Source of the DNA: Vibrio jasicida CAIM 1864 = LMG 25398
GTDB taxonomy: Bacteria > Pseudomonadota > Gammaproteobacteria > Enterobacterales > Vibrionaceae
Direction: 5' to 3'
Length of the DNA stretch: 64,000 nt
Assembly (NCBI RefSeq): GCF_000400365.1
Contig: NZ_BAOG01000052.1
Location: 1-64,000 of the forward strand
Made by a program: the position numbers and the translations under genes. A model generated the notes under the pieces. That model did not search any database, was not told the DNA's origin, and saw only the letters and a program-made list of their open reading frames with translations. How positions within the stretch are numbered: position 1 is the stretch's first letter; each line of letters starts with the position of its first letter. Of this stretch, positions 10,545 through 19,173 are shown piece after piece.

Positions 10545-10904
10545 GCATCAAAAATATATTCTTCTTTTCGTAAAAGTCAGACATTCGTTCTCACATTTTG
10601 TGGAACTAAGACCTCTAAAAGCCCCCCCTTTCTCTCTTTGTAATTTGCTTTCGTCGTTAAGTTTTGTAGGAAATATCAAACAAAATCATTAATTTTTATT
10701 ACGTAAATTAACGGTTATTTTTCAAGCACGATCTTAGTTAGACCCCCGAATGGTAAGGAGTTACAAACCTCACCCAACCCTTAAATGCCGAGTTTGCAAG
10801 GACACGCAAAGTTATGCAACTTGACTAATGACAGTTCATTCATATTCGTCAAACTATATAGCTGTCAGCGCTGGCGTTTTTCTGTATTACGAAGAGAACT
10901 TATT
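10545..10904 (+). promoter_or_regulatory. cqsA upstream/leader region
   Basis: This 360-base non-coding stretch is AT-rich in its first half and likely carries the cqsA promoter. The second half (about 10740-10880) contains several short complementary segments, including AAGTT-ATGC-AACTT at about 10810-10825, so a structured leader is possible. The open frame continues upstream to 10785, but the encoded residues do not resemble CqsA. I could not identify a known riboswitch or a clear regulator site. Confidence 0.4.
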
Positions 10905-12086
10905 ATGAGTGATAAATCGAAAACGAAACCACTTCCTTCTTTTGTTGAGGAACGCCTGGATTTTTACCTTCAAGATTTGATTGAACAAAACGAGAACCAA
11001 AAGCACTTGGTTCTTGGTAAACGTCCAAAAAGCAACGCGGTAATCATGCAAAGTAATGACTACCTAGCGTTGTCTCATAACGAACAAATCCAGAAAGCAC
11101 ATCGGGATGCGATCGTTGAACACGACGATAACGTGGTGATGTCAGCAATCTTCTTACAAGACGATTCCTCCAAGCCTGCTTTCGAAGCATTGTTAGCCGA
11201 CTATGTTGGTATGGGCAGTTGTTTACTTTCCCAATCGGGATGGGCTGCTAACATTGGTTTGCTGCAGACCATTTGTCCGCCTGAAACACCGGTCTATATC
11301 GACTTCTTTGCGCATATGTCATTGTGGGAAGGTATTCGGGCAGCAGGAGCGCAAGCGCATCCATTCATGCACAACAACATGAGCCACTTGCGTAAGCAGA
11401 TCCAGCGTCATGGCTCAGGCGTCATCGTGGTAGATTCGGTCTATAGCACGATTGGTACGATCGCCCCACTCCACGACATCTACGAAATGGCGAGTGAGTT
11501 TGATTGTGCTTTAGTGGTGGATGAATCCCACTCATTAGGAACACACGGGCCTAACGGCTCTGGCTTGGTAAAAGCGCTGGAACTCACTGATAAAGTCGAT
11601 TTCATTACTGTCAGTCTGGCAAAAACCTTTGCTTATCGAGCAGGAGCGATTCTCGGCCCAGAAAAACTCGCGAAAACACTTCCTTTTGTTGCTTATCCAG
11701 CGATTTTTAGCTCGACGGTATTGCCTCAAGAAGTGATTCGCTTGGAGAAAACGTTGGACGTCATTAAAGGGTCCGATCATAAACGTAAAGACCTTTTTCA
11801 GCGCGCCAAAGAGCTCAGAACTGGATTAAAACAGATTGGGTTTAATATTCGGAGCGAATCTCAAATTGTTGCCTTAGAGTGCGGTAGCGAACGAAATACT
11901 GAACGTGTGCGTGACTTTCTCGAAGACCGTGATGTTTTTGGCGCAGTATTCTGTCGCCCTGCAACAGGAAAGAACAAAAACATCATACGTTTCTCGATCA
12001 ACGCCGATATGACACCACGAGACATCGACCACGTGCTTACGGTATGCCAGGAGGCGTTTAACCATCCAGAATTAGAGTTCGTATAA
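10905..12086 (+). CDS. cqsA: CAI-1 autoinducer synthase CqsA (PLP-dependent acyl-CoA transferase)
   Basis: CqsA is a fold-type I PLP enzyme of the alpha-oxoamine synthase family that joins S-adenosylmethionine to a fatty acyl-CoA to make the amino form of CAI-1, the Vibrio genus-level quorum signal. With the ATG at 10905 the protein is 393 residues, against 389 in V. cholerae. K240 in SLAKTF fits the PLP-binding lysine, and VDESHS (D206, H209) is the cofactor-ring contact motif. The frame extends 40 codons upstream, but that part is Cys/Arg-rich, unlike the family, and I reject it. The gene faces its receptor gene cqsS tail to tail, the usual Vibrio arrangement. Confidence 0.95.
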   Translation: MSDKSKTKPLPSFVEERLDFYLQDLIEQNENQKHLVLGKRPKSNAVIMQSNDYLALSHNEQIQKAHRDAIVEHDDNVVMSAIFLQDDSSKPAFEALLADYVGMGSCLLSQSGWAANIGLLQTICPPETPVYIDFFAHMSLWEGIRAAGAQAHPFMHNNMSHLRKQIQRHGSGVIVVDSVYSTIGTIAPLHDIYEMASEFDCALVVDESHSLGTHGPNGSGLVKALELTDKVDFITVSLAKTFAYRAGAILGPEKLAKTLPFVAYPAIFSSTVLPQEVIRLEKTLDVIKGSDHKRKDLFQRAKELRTGLKQIGFNIRSESQIVALECGSERNTERVRDFLEDRDVFGAVFCRPATGKNKNIIRFSINADMTPRDIDHVLTVCQEAFNHPELEFV

Positions 12087-12133
12087 TAAGAAAAGACAAC
12101 GGCCCTTTTGAATGGAAGCTTGTGTATTGCCGC

Positions 12134-12167
12134 TAAAATAAAAGAGCTCAGCATGTTGCTGAGCTCT
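12134..12167 (-). terminator. Terminator of cqsS
   Basis: A perfect 11-bp stem (AGAGCTCAGCA/TGCTGAGCTCT, 12143-12153 and 12157-12167) has a 3-nt loop. Read on the minus strand it is followed by TTTATTTTAG. On the plus strand the following bases are not T-rich, so it mainly serves cqsS and perhaps weakly cqsA. Confidence 0.8.
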
Positions 12168-12185
12168 ACTCGTTATTGATTTCAG

Positions 12186-14231
12186 TTAGATCCAGTTTGC
12201 AATCTTATCGAAGAGTCGGTTCTTATCTGCGGGCTTAACAATAAAATCAGACATCCCGGAAGAACCAATCTTATCTAATGTTACCGGAGAACTATCACCA
12301 GTATGTGCAATAATAGGTACAGCCGAATACGCTTTATTTGCCCCACGAATACGTCGTGACGCCTCTACGCCATCCATTACTGGCATCTCAATGTCCATCA
12401 AGATAAGGTCGATACTATCGGTATCCAACGCATCTAAAGCCTGTTGTCCATCTTCTTTTTGAATAACATCAAAACCTTGCTTTTCTAACAACATTGCGGT
12501 GAATTTTCGTAAAGATTCATTGTCATCAACTACCATTATCGTGCGCTTATTTGTCGCGTCTAAAGGGCGCACTGGCAGTGCTGTGACAACATAGCTCGCA
12601 TCATAGAGCAAACGGTCAATAGTGGCTTTGGTGTTCAAGAGCCACGCTTGGGTTTCGACCCAAATCGCGTCAAAACTCACATTACGAACTCGTTCTATTG
12701 GATGGTGCTCAAACAAATAGACGATACGAGCTTCTGTGAACGATAGCAAAGACTCAATTTTATCCAGATGACTTCCTCTAGAATCCAAGCTTTCCATATC
12801 AACAAAAATAAGGTCAAACTCGAACTCATATTCTTTCTTCTTGAGGGCTGATGCAATATCCAAAACGGTCAATTCAAACCCCATAAAGCGCGCAATATCA
12901 GTAACTTTTGCAACCAATATGTTTTGCTCCGTAACCATTAAAATGGTCTTCAGTTTGGTCAGCTCATTTTTAATTTCTTTAACCGAGCTTGAGGTAATCA
13001 GTGGAAACGTCATGGTGAACTGAGACCATTCACCAACTTCTGATTGGCACTTGATGTCGCCGCCGAATGAACGCATCACTTTCTTACAAAATGGCAATCC
13101 TAATCCATAATTACCTGATTTACCGGTCGTGTAAAAATCTCTGAAGATGCTGCGAATCACCTCGCTCGGAATACCTGAACCGTTATCCGTGACAACAATT
13201 TGGTTCACGACTTCATCACTGTACATGGTGACGTGAATATGAAAATCTTCGGAACTGCGATGATGAAAGGCATTCTTGAATAGGTTGTACATCACATACT
13301 TCAACAACGTATCACTACCTAAGAAATCAAATTCACTTCTTACATCCAAAGAGATAGCAAAACGGTCTGTCGAACGTTTATAGCTGAAGCTCTCGATAGC
13401 ACTCTCCACGACAGTTTGTGCCGAGTGTTTCTTGAATGTTGAGCGAGAGACACGATTTTCATCAATGGAGGTAAGCAACAAATCAATCGTCTCGTTTCCA
13501 GAGTGAATGATGTTCATTGCGTCATCGCTCACTTCCCGTAACAGTGTCACATCTTCATCACTTAAAACATATTGCTCTTTCCTCCCCTGTTTAGGGTTGG
13601 GCAGCACGGATTGAATAACATCAATCGACGTTAGTAAGCCGCTAAGAGGATTGCGCATTTCATGGGCGATACCAGCCCCAAAAGACTTAGCCAAAGAAAC
13701 CTTTGCTTCGTGCTCGACCTGATTACGGAAGTAAAACAAGTTGCCAAACAGGTAAATAAACAAAAAGATTGGCACGTGAGTCCAATCCATCGTGAGTTCT
13801 AAATGGAAACCTTGAGCAACCCAAGCAAAAAACGTCGCTAGTCCAATCCCGGCAAATGTTTGAGCAAACATTACTCGCGTAATATGTACCAACAAAATAT
13901 GCAGAAATATCGCCGACATAAAGGACATGACCCACACGTTGGACCAATTATTCATCAACAACATGTAGAAAAAGAAGCAAGGTAAACAAAGTGTGACCGC
14001 AACTTGGTAGTAAGCAGGTAAATATCGGCGCCATTGAAAAGGCATACGATTACGAGCAATGATGCCGAAGAACAAAACGGAACACAGTAAACGTAGCGGT
14101 AGATTTTCATAGGGTTGCGGGAACATAAACTCCCACACCACGTAATAGATTGGGAATCCAACAAAGCCCATCCATCCTACTAGCGTTAGGTTTGGTTCTG
14201 CGTACTGATAAACTTTGCGAATCGCGTCCAT
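12186..14231 (-). CDS. cqsS: CAI-1 receptor, hybrid sensor kinase/phosphatase CqsS
   Basis: The 681-residue protein has six or seven membrane segments in residues 1-168, a dimerisation/phosphoacceptor motif AGIAHEMRNPLSG (H190), a HATPase domain (DNGSGIP; GNYGLGLPFCKK) and a C-terminal receiver domain with D613 in LILMDIEMPVMDG. This matches CqsS, which phosphorylates LuxU at low cell density and dephosphorylates it when CAI-1 is bound. Numbering runs four residues behind V. cholerae CqsS at H190 (H194) and W100 (W104). The position equivalent to the tail-length-sensing C170 is therefore F166, the residue class reported for V. harveyi. Convergent with cqsA. Confidence 0.95.
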   Translation of the reverse strand: MDAIRKVYQYAEPNLTLVGWMGFVGFPIYYVVWEFMFPQPYENLPLRLLCSVLFFGIIARNRMPFQWRRYLPAYYQVAVTLCLPCFFFYMLLMNNWSNVWVMSFMSAIFLHILLVHITRVMFAQTFAGIGLATFFAWVAQGFHLELTMDWTHVPIFLFIYLFGNLFYFRNQVEHEAKVSLAKSFGAGIAHEMRNPLSGLLTSIDVIQSVLPNPKQGRKEQYVLSDEDVTLLREVSDDAMNIIHSGNETIDLLLTSIDENRVSRSTFKKHSAQTVVESAIESFSYKRSTDRFAISLDVRSEFDFLGSDTLLKYVMYNLFKNAFHHRSSEDFHIHVTMYSDEVVNQIVVTDNGSGIPSEVIRSIFRDFYTTGKSGNYGLGLPFCKKVMRSFGGDIKCQSEVGEWSQFTMTFPLITSSSVKEIKNELTKLKTILMVTEQNILVAKVTDIARFMGFELTVLDIASALKKKEYEFEFDLIFVDMESLDSRGSHLDKIESLLSFTEARIVYLFEHHPIERVRNVSFDAIWVETQAWLLNTKATIDRLLYDASYVVTALPVRPLDATNKRTIMVVDDNESLRKFTAMLLEKQGFDVIQKEDGQQALDALDTDSIDLILMDIEMPVMDGVEASRRIRGANKAYSAVPIIAHTGDSSPVTLDKIGSSGMSDFIVKPADKNRLFDKIANWI

Positions 14232-14540
14232 ATTGAATACTTTATTAACTAAGCCTTAACGTTGTTGACTAATTTTATGGTTTGCTTTGTTTTCATTCTA
14301 TTTGCCCTTCAATTATATATTACTTAAGGAGCATAAGCAGTGAGACTTCAATCAAATATTTCGCGACGCTCTACTTTAAATTCAGCTCGTTATATTCACA
14401 AAATTAATAATTAAGCAAATTCGAATATTAAATAAACAAAAACGCGAACTCGCGCAATATCTCATGCAGGAAAGCCGTGCAACATCAATTTCTAGAAAGA
14501 ACACGCTCTCACCGGCTCAACTTATCAAACAAGGAAGCCT
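14232..14540. other. Divergent intergenic region cqsS / HAD phosphatase
   Basis: This 309-base AT-rich stretch should hold promoters for both flanking genes. A clear ribosome-binding site (AAGGAAG) lies just before the ATG at 14541. I see no further gene or strong repeat. Confidence 0.4.
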
Positions 14541-15158
14541 ATGCAACCAATAGCAATCAAAAATGTCGTATTCGATGTTGGAAATGTACTCGTTAGATGG
14601 TCGCCAATCGAAATTGTTAGACTCACTTTTGGCAATGATGCCGATGTGGAATGGTTCGTCAAAGATCTGTTCACAAGCTCAATTTGGATGGACTTAAATA
14701 AAGGCCTGATTAGCGAGTCGCAAGCCAAACAGCGTTATCAACAAGAGAAGCAACTTTCAGCAGCAGATTGTGAACGACTCTTTTATTATGTAAAACAGAC
14801 ACAATTGCTGATTTACGGCAGTGTCGATTTACTGAAACGTTTAAAAGCTGCGGGTTATGGCGTCTATGCGTTAACCGACAACGTGGTTGAAATTGTTGAG
14901 TATCTCAAATCAACGTATCAATTCTGGCCGCTGTTCGATGGCACGACGGTTTCTGCCGAATTGGGGTTATTGAAACCTCAACCAGAAATCTATCAGAACC
15001 TTCTTGAGGCTCACCAACTTGTTGCTTCAGAAACGGTGTTTCTTGATGATATGCCTTATAACGTAGAGGGGGCAAAAGCGGTTGGTATGGCTGCAATTCA
15101 ATTTGAAAATGCTCAACAATGCGAAACTGCCTTGAAACAGCTTGGATTAATATTCTAA
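14541..15158 (+). CDS. HAD-superfamily hydrolase, YihX-like sugar-phosphate phosphatase
   Basis: The 205-residue cytoplasmic protein begins with VVFDVGNVLVRW, which is the YihX-type motif I (compare FDLGNVIV in E. coli YihX, an alpha-glucose-1-phosphate phosphatase). The central ALTDN is motif II, a Lys (LLKPQPEIYQ) provides motif III, and FLDDMPYNVEGAKAVGM is motif IV with paired Asp residues. Length and motif spacing fit a subclass IA HAD phosphatase with a helical cap (about residues 20-90). The physiological substrate is not determined; a sugar phosphate is likely from family membership. The strong Shine-Dalgarno sequence supports this start. Confidence 0.82.
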   Translation: MQPIAIKNVVFDVGNVLVRWSPIEIVRLTFGNDADVEWFVKDLFTSSIWMDLNKGLISESQAKQRYQQEKQLSAADCERLFYYVKQTQLLIYGSVDLLKRLKAAGYGVYALTDNVVEIVEYLKSTYQFWPLFDGTTVSAELGLLKPQPEIYQNLLEAHQLVASETVFLDDMPYNVEGAKAVGMAAIQFENAQQCETALKQLGLIF

Positions 15159-15181
15159 TCTTCTGCTTTCCTGTGAGCCAT

Positions 15182-15207
15182 AAAAAAGAGCAGCGAATTC
15201 GCTGCTC
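15182..15207 (-). terminator. Terminator of the GNAT acetyltransferase gene
   Basis: The perfect palindrome GAGCAGCGAATTCGCTGCTC (15188-15207) is preceded on the plus strand by AAAAAA, giving a hairpin plus U6 on the minus-strand transcript. It may also end the convergent HAD gene. Confidence 0.85.
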
Positions 15208-15233
15208 GTTCATGTTTGATACGTGAGTAATGT

Positions 15234-15782
15234 CTAAGAATAAATTACGTTTTCTTCAATCCCGCTCACTAAGGATTGAGCACTGGACCAACGGAATACT
15301 TTTTCCATGACCTCATTTCCACTAGGCGCTTTCCAACTGCGCTCTTGACACTCTTGCCCACCGATATGCTGATAAAATTCTACCGCGGGTTCATTTTGTG
15401 AAACTACCTCAAGATATAAACCACTGTCTTTGAAATATTGTTGGTGCCACTCCGCAACCGCAAGTAAAAGCTGTTTGCCGATCCCACGCCCTTGATAACC
15501 ACCATCAACATGTAGCGCTTCAATGAAGCTGCCACGTTCAAAGTCATGATTACCGAACACACAAACAAAACCAAGAAGAAGACCACCCTCTTCTGCTAAT
15601 ACGATGTGTTGGTTAAATGGAGGGTTTGTCAGACGCGTTTGCCAAATCAGTAATTTGTCGTCACTCGCTTCGCTATCCAAATAGCCGTCACTCAGAATGC
15701 CACGGTAATGTCGCTTCCAACTGTCCACGTGTAACTGCGCGATGCGTTCATAATCCTTATATTCCGCTAATCGTAATTCCAT
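15234..15782 (-). CDS. GNAT-family N-acetyltransferase
   Basis: This 182-residue protein has the typical N-terminus MELRLAEYKDYERIAQLHVDSW and the acetyl-CoA pyrophosphate-binding loop GYQGRGIGKQLL (about residues 95-106, motif A). EVVSQNEPAVEFYQHIGGQ follows as motif B, where the Asn and Tyr sit near the active site. It should transfer an acetyl group from acetyl-CoA to an amine. The substrate is not predictable; relatives include many small-molecule and protein acetyltransferases. It is a single gene, convergent with the HAD phosphatase and ended by the palindromic terminator at 15182-15207. Confidence 0.85.
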   Translation of the reverse strand: MELRLAEYKDYERIAQLHVDSWKRHYRGILSDGYLDSEASDDKLLIWQTRLTNPPFNQHIVLAEEGGLLLGFVCVFGNHDFERGSFIEALHVDGGYQGRGIGKQLLLAVAEWHQQYFKDSGLYLEVVSQNEPAVEFYQHIGGQECQERSWKAPSGNEVMEKVFRWSSAQSLVSGIEENVIYS

Positions 15783-16017
15783 TACGTATTCCTATTTTCT
15801 TACATTTCTTTGCTTCTCTATCGAGCTTTGGCATTTTCCACCTCATTCCGGTCTTATTATTGGCAGATTTTACAAATCTAACGCCATAGCTCATTGATTA
15901 ATACTACTCATTATTCGTTTAAAAGCAAAATATCCCACCAATAAGCGCGATAAATCATAAACATTGTGCAGCGATAGAGCAGTCACAACTCGATACAAAG
16001 TCGTCAAACTTTAGTTT

Positions 16018-16035
16018 GACTTACACGTGTACGCT
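16018..16035. promoter_or_regulatory. FabR/DesT-like operator, site 1
   Basis: The sequence GACTTACACGTGTACGCT has a perfect right half (GTGTACGCT) and a six-of-nine left half relative to an AGCGTACAC-GTGTACGCT palindrome, the type bound by FabR/DesT unsaturated-fatty-acid repressors. It lies 45 nt before the desaturase start codon. Confidence 0.7.
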
Positions 16036-16043
16036 GATATTCT

Positions 16044-16061
16044 AGCGAACAGTTGTTAGCT
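16044..16061. promoter_or_regulatory. FabR/DesT-like operator, site 2
   Basis: AGCGAACAGTTGTTAGCT is palindromic at 7 of 9 positions per arm and matches the AGCGAACA-TGTTCGCT pattern of DesT/FabR sites. Its centre is 26 bp downstream of the centre of site 1, and it ends 18 nt before the desaturase start codon. Confidence 0.7.
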
Positions 16062-16079
16062 CAAAGTTAGGGACACATC

Positions 16080-17204
16080 GTGACGCATAATAAACCGCCC
16101 ATTATCTGGTTGAATCTATTGATATTTTCTGCCAGTTTTATTCTGACTTTTGTTGTATTGCCTTGGTATGCATACCACTACGGATTAGGTTGGGAACATC
16201 TGATCTGGGGTATCATCGCTTTTAGTTTTACCAATCTCTCCATTACCGCGGGTTATCACCGTCTCTGGAGCCACAAAACCTATGAAGCTCACCCAGTTTT
16301 ACGATTCATCTTTGCCATCGGTGGTGCTTTCTCTCTTCAAAACAGTGCAATGCATTGGTCTTCTGATCATCGTGTTCACCACAAACATGTAGATGACAAT
16401 GACAAAGACCCGTATTCAGCGAAACGCGGATTTTGGTATTCGCATATTGGTTGGATGTTACGCGACTATAATAAATCGAAAGAAAACGAGTACACCAACT
16501 GTCGTGATTTGAAACGCGATAAGGTCGTCGTGTGGCAGCATAAATATTATGTTCCACTCGCAATTCTGACCAATATTGGCTTTCCTCTCGCATTGGGTTT
16601 GATATACGGCGATGTATTGGGAATGTTTTTAATCGTTGGAGCAGCTCGCCTCTTCCTAAGCCATCACACTACCTTCTTTATTAACTCATTGGCGCACGTT
16701 TGGGGTAAGCAAACCTTCACAGACAAAAACACGGCTCGTGATAACGGTATTTTGGCTTTCTTTACCTTTGGTGAGGGATACCATAATTTCCACCATATCT
16801 TTGAGAACGATTACCGAAATGGTGTGTACTGGTGGCATTACGACCCAACGAAATGGTTGATAAAATCATGCTCTTGGCTGGGGTTAACAACCAAACTTCG
16901 TACGACATCGACTTTCCGAATCGAAAAAGCGCGCGCAACTCAGTTGCTGAAAAAGGCAAAAGAAAAGTTAGAAACGAAACCGAATAGCCAATCGATTCGA
17001 GACCAACTTCAGCAGGAATTCGATGCACTTGTACACCACATGCAAGAATATTATGAAGCGCGAAAAGAAGTGCTTGGTGAGAAAACAGCAACGGTAGTGA
17101 AAAAGTACGAACGTTCCGTATCAAAGCTGAAATACGAACAAATTAAGGAAGAATTTGAACGTCAACAACGCAGTTGGAACCTCTTAGTGCGACGCTACGC
17201 ATAA
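16080..17204 (+). CDS. Membrane acyl-CoA (delta-9 type) fatty acid desaturase
   Basis: The 374-residue protein starts at a GTG preceded by AGGGA. It has two pairs of membrane helices (about residues 10-55 and 155-195) and the three His boxes of the di-iron desaturases: HRLWSH (60-65), HRVHH (97-101) and HNFHH (235-239). These bind the two irons that use O2 to introduce a cis double bond into an acyl chain. The last 100 residues are a charged, probably coiled-coil extension (RIEKARATQLLKKAKEKLE...) beyond the usual catalytic core. Two FabR/DesT-like operators sit just upstream, so transcription is probably tuned to the saturated/unsaturated acyl pool. Confidence 0.9.
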   Translation: MTHNKPPIIWLNLLIFSASFILTFVVLPWYAYHYGLGWEHLIWGIIAFSFTNLSITAGYHRLWSHKTYEAHPVLRFIFAIGGAFSLQNSAMHWSSDHRVHHKHVDDNDKDPYSAKRGFWYSHIGWMLRDYNKSKENEYTNCRDLKRDKVVVWQHKYYVPLAILTNIGFPLALGLIYGDVLGMFLIVGAARLFLSHHTTFFINSLAHVWGKQTFTDKNTARDNGILAFFTFGEGYHNFHHIFENDYRNGVYWWHYDPTKWLIKSCSWLGLTTKLRTTSTFRIEKARATQLLKKAKEKLETKPNSQSIRDQLQQEFDALVHHMQEYYEARKEVLGEKTATVVKKYERSVSKLKYEQIKEEFERQQRSWNLLVRRYA

Positions 17205-17244
17205 CGTGTAACTCGCGCTTCAATATAAAGACGTCAAAACAAAA

Positions 17245-17268
17245 GCTCCGTTCATTCGGAGCTTTTTT
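17245..17268 (+). terminator. Terminator after the desaturase gene
   Basis: GCTCCG and CGGAGC form a stem with loop TTCATT, followed by six T residues. An upstream AAAA tract can extend the stem. Confidence 0.88.
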
Positions 17269-17579
17269 GTTCAATCAAGCCCCTTTAACGTGATCTAGCT
17301 CGAACTATCGCTTTTCCTACTTTTTAATCATTTCGTACGATTTTTATTCGACAAATCGTTCATATTTTCCGTTCTTTAAAATCAATAAAACCAGTGCATA
17401 ACACCTACAAAACGTAATTTAAACAATATAATCCAGCGCAATTATTTATTAATCTATTATTTGTTTTAGATCATGCTAGCTCTAATTTAGTCTCGTGCCA
17501 CAAGAAAGAATTCTGTAAATTCCTTGTCATAAACTGAAACAGTTTCTTTCTTTTTTTCATAATATCTGGAGACAACCCT
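17269..17579 (+). promoter_or_regulatory. Upstream region of the dcuC-like gene
   Basis: The 311 bases are AT-rich with no gene. GGAGA precedes the ATG by 8 nt. DcuC in enterobacteria is FNR-controlled, but I found no convincing FNR or CRP palindrome here. Confidence 0.4.
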
Positions 17580-18947
17580 ATGTTAGAGCTCTTAATTGGC
17601 TTAGCAGTGACCATTGCTGTGGGTTATTTCATTGTCAAAGGCTACAAAGCCGCTGGCGTGTTATTAACCGCAGGTATCAGTTTGCTTCTTATGACAGGTC
17701 TGCTTGGCCATGACGTTCTGCCATCAAAAATAACCTCAACGGGTAATATGGTGACGGACTCACTAGAGTACGTAAAATACATGCTTCAATACCGTGGCGG
17801 CGGCCTTGGTATGCAAATCATGCTACTTTGTGGTTTTGCGTCTTACATGACACACATCGGCGCAAACAATGTTGTAGTAAAACAGTTCTCTAAACCGCTT
17901 TCTGTTATCAAGTCTCCTTACGTCCTTTTGGTAGCGGCTTACATCGTGGCATGTTTGATGTCTCTTGCAGTGAGTTCAGCAACTGGCCTAGGCGTTTTGT
18001 TGATGGCAACTCTGTTCCCGATGATGACGGCTATGGGTATCTCTCGCCCAGCAGCGGTTGCAGTATGTGCTTCACCTGCGGCAATCATTCTTTCACCAAC
18101 ATCTGGGGACGTGGTCATCGCTGCGGAAAAATCAGGCCTAGCGCTTGACGTGTTCGCGGTTCAAACCGTACTGCCTGTGTCTATTTGTGCAATCATCGTA
18201 ATGGCTGCAGCAGCTTTCTTCTGGAATAAATACCTAGATAAGAAAGACAACACACCAATGGAAAAGATTGACGTATCAGAAATCAAAGCTGATGCGCCAG
18301 CGTTCTACGCAGTTCTTCCTTTCCTTCCAATCATCGGTGTATTCCTATTCAACGGTCGTACGATTCCTGGACTGACTCTAGACATCTACACTATCGTGGT
18401 AGGTTCTATCTTCTTAGGTGCAGTGATTCACTATGTGGTGAACAAGTTCGACGGTGAGAAGTCACTTGAAGATCTCGATTCATGCTATGCCGGTATGGCA
18501 GACGCGTTCAAAGGTGTAGTCATGCTGTTGGTTGCGGCGGGCGTATTCGCACAAGGTCTAATGTCTATTGGCGCTATCGATAACCTACTACACCTTGCAG
18601 ACAACGCGGGTGCGGGCGGCATTGCGCTCATGCTTATCCTAACGGGTTTAACTGTTGCCGCTGCGATTGCGACGGGTTCTGGTAACGCTCCATTCTACGC
18701 GTTCGTAGAGCTTGCTCCTTCACTGGCTGCGAAGATGGGTCTTAACCCTGCGTTCCTAATCATTCCAATGCTACAAGCATCTAACTTAGGTCGTACTATC
18801 TCGCCAGTATCTGGTGTAATCGTTGCGACTTCTGGTATGGCAAACATCAGCCCATTCGAAGTTGTGAAACGTACATCAGTACCAGTTCTAGCTGGTCTGC
18901 TTACGGTTATCATCGGTACGATGGTTCTTGTACCAATGACGGCATAA
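17580..18947 (+). CDS. dcuC: DcuC-family C4-dicarboxylate transporter
   Basis: This inner-membrane protein of 455 residues has about 11-12 hydrophobic segments. Its start (MLELLIGLAVTIAVGYFIVKGY...GLLGHDVLPS) matches E. coli DcuC, which is 461 residues. The conserved internal segments SSATGLGVLLMATLFPMM and ASPAAIILSPTSGDV and the C-terminal ATGSGNAPFYAFVELAP lie where expected for this family, which exports succinate and exchanges C4-dicarboxylates during fumarate respiration. Codons are strongly biased (CGT, GGT, AAC, TAC), suggesting high expression. It is a single gene with its own terminator. Citrate or another dicarboxylate as substrate cannot be excluded. Confidence 0.82.
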   Translation: MLELLIGLAVTIAVGYFIVKGYKAAGVLLTAGISLLLMTGLLGHDVLPSKITSTGNMVTDSLEYVKYMLQYRGGGLGMQIMLLCGFASYMTHIGANNVVVKQFSKPLSVIKSPYVLLVAAYIVACLMSLAVSSATGLGVLLMATLFPMMTAMGISRPAAVAVCASPAAIILSPTSGDVVIAAEKSGLALDVFAVQTVLPVSICAIIVMAAAAFFWNKYLDKKDNTPMEKIDVSEIKADAPAFYAVLPFLPIIGVFLFNGRTIPGLTLDIYTIVVGSIFLGAVIHYVVNKFDGEKSLEDLDSCYAGMADAFKGVVMLLVAAGVFAQGLMSIGAIDNLLHLADNAGAGGIALMLILTGLTVAAAIATGSGNAPFYAFVELAPSLAAKMGLNPAFLIIPMLQASNLGRTISPVSGVIVATSGMANISPFEVVKRTSVPVLAGLLTVIIGTMVLVPMTA

Positions 18948-18973
18948 GCACCGACTGTATAACAGCGATTAAC

Positions 18974-19003
18974 AAAGGCTCGGCTTCTATGTCGAGCCTT
19001 TTT
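18974..19003 (+). terminator. Terminator after the dcuC-like gene
   Basis: AGGCTCG (18976-18982) pairs with CGAGCCT (18993-18999) around a 10-nt loop and is followed by a short T run. Confidence 0.85.
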
Positions 19004-19173
19004 GCATCGATTCAACACACCTCGTCAACACTTTTCCTCCCTCTGATACTCCGTATTGAATACGCAATGTGTCTCTTATTTACAAAACACAGCACATTAT
19101 AAGCCAGACTAATTTGCTTAATATCTCAGCTACTTATATAACGTTCCAATACATTCAAAAAATGGAACTTACT

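Noticed and set aside
10740..10880. c-di-GMP-I (GEMM) riboswitch upstream of cqsA, because of CAAACC, GGAC and ACGCAAAG followed by CTAA
   Set aside because: The flanking helix that must pair around the AAA and GACGCAAA strands is missing, and there is no GNRA loop between the two strands, so only isolated words match.
10785..10904. N-terminal extension of CqsA to ATG 10785
   Set aside because: The 40 extra residues do not resemble the family, and the ATG at 10905 gives the expected 393-residue length.
17269..17579. FNR or CRP site before the dcuC-like gene (TTAGA...TCTAA)
   Set aside because: The arm spacing is 10 nt and the arms match neither consensus.
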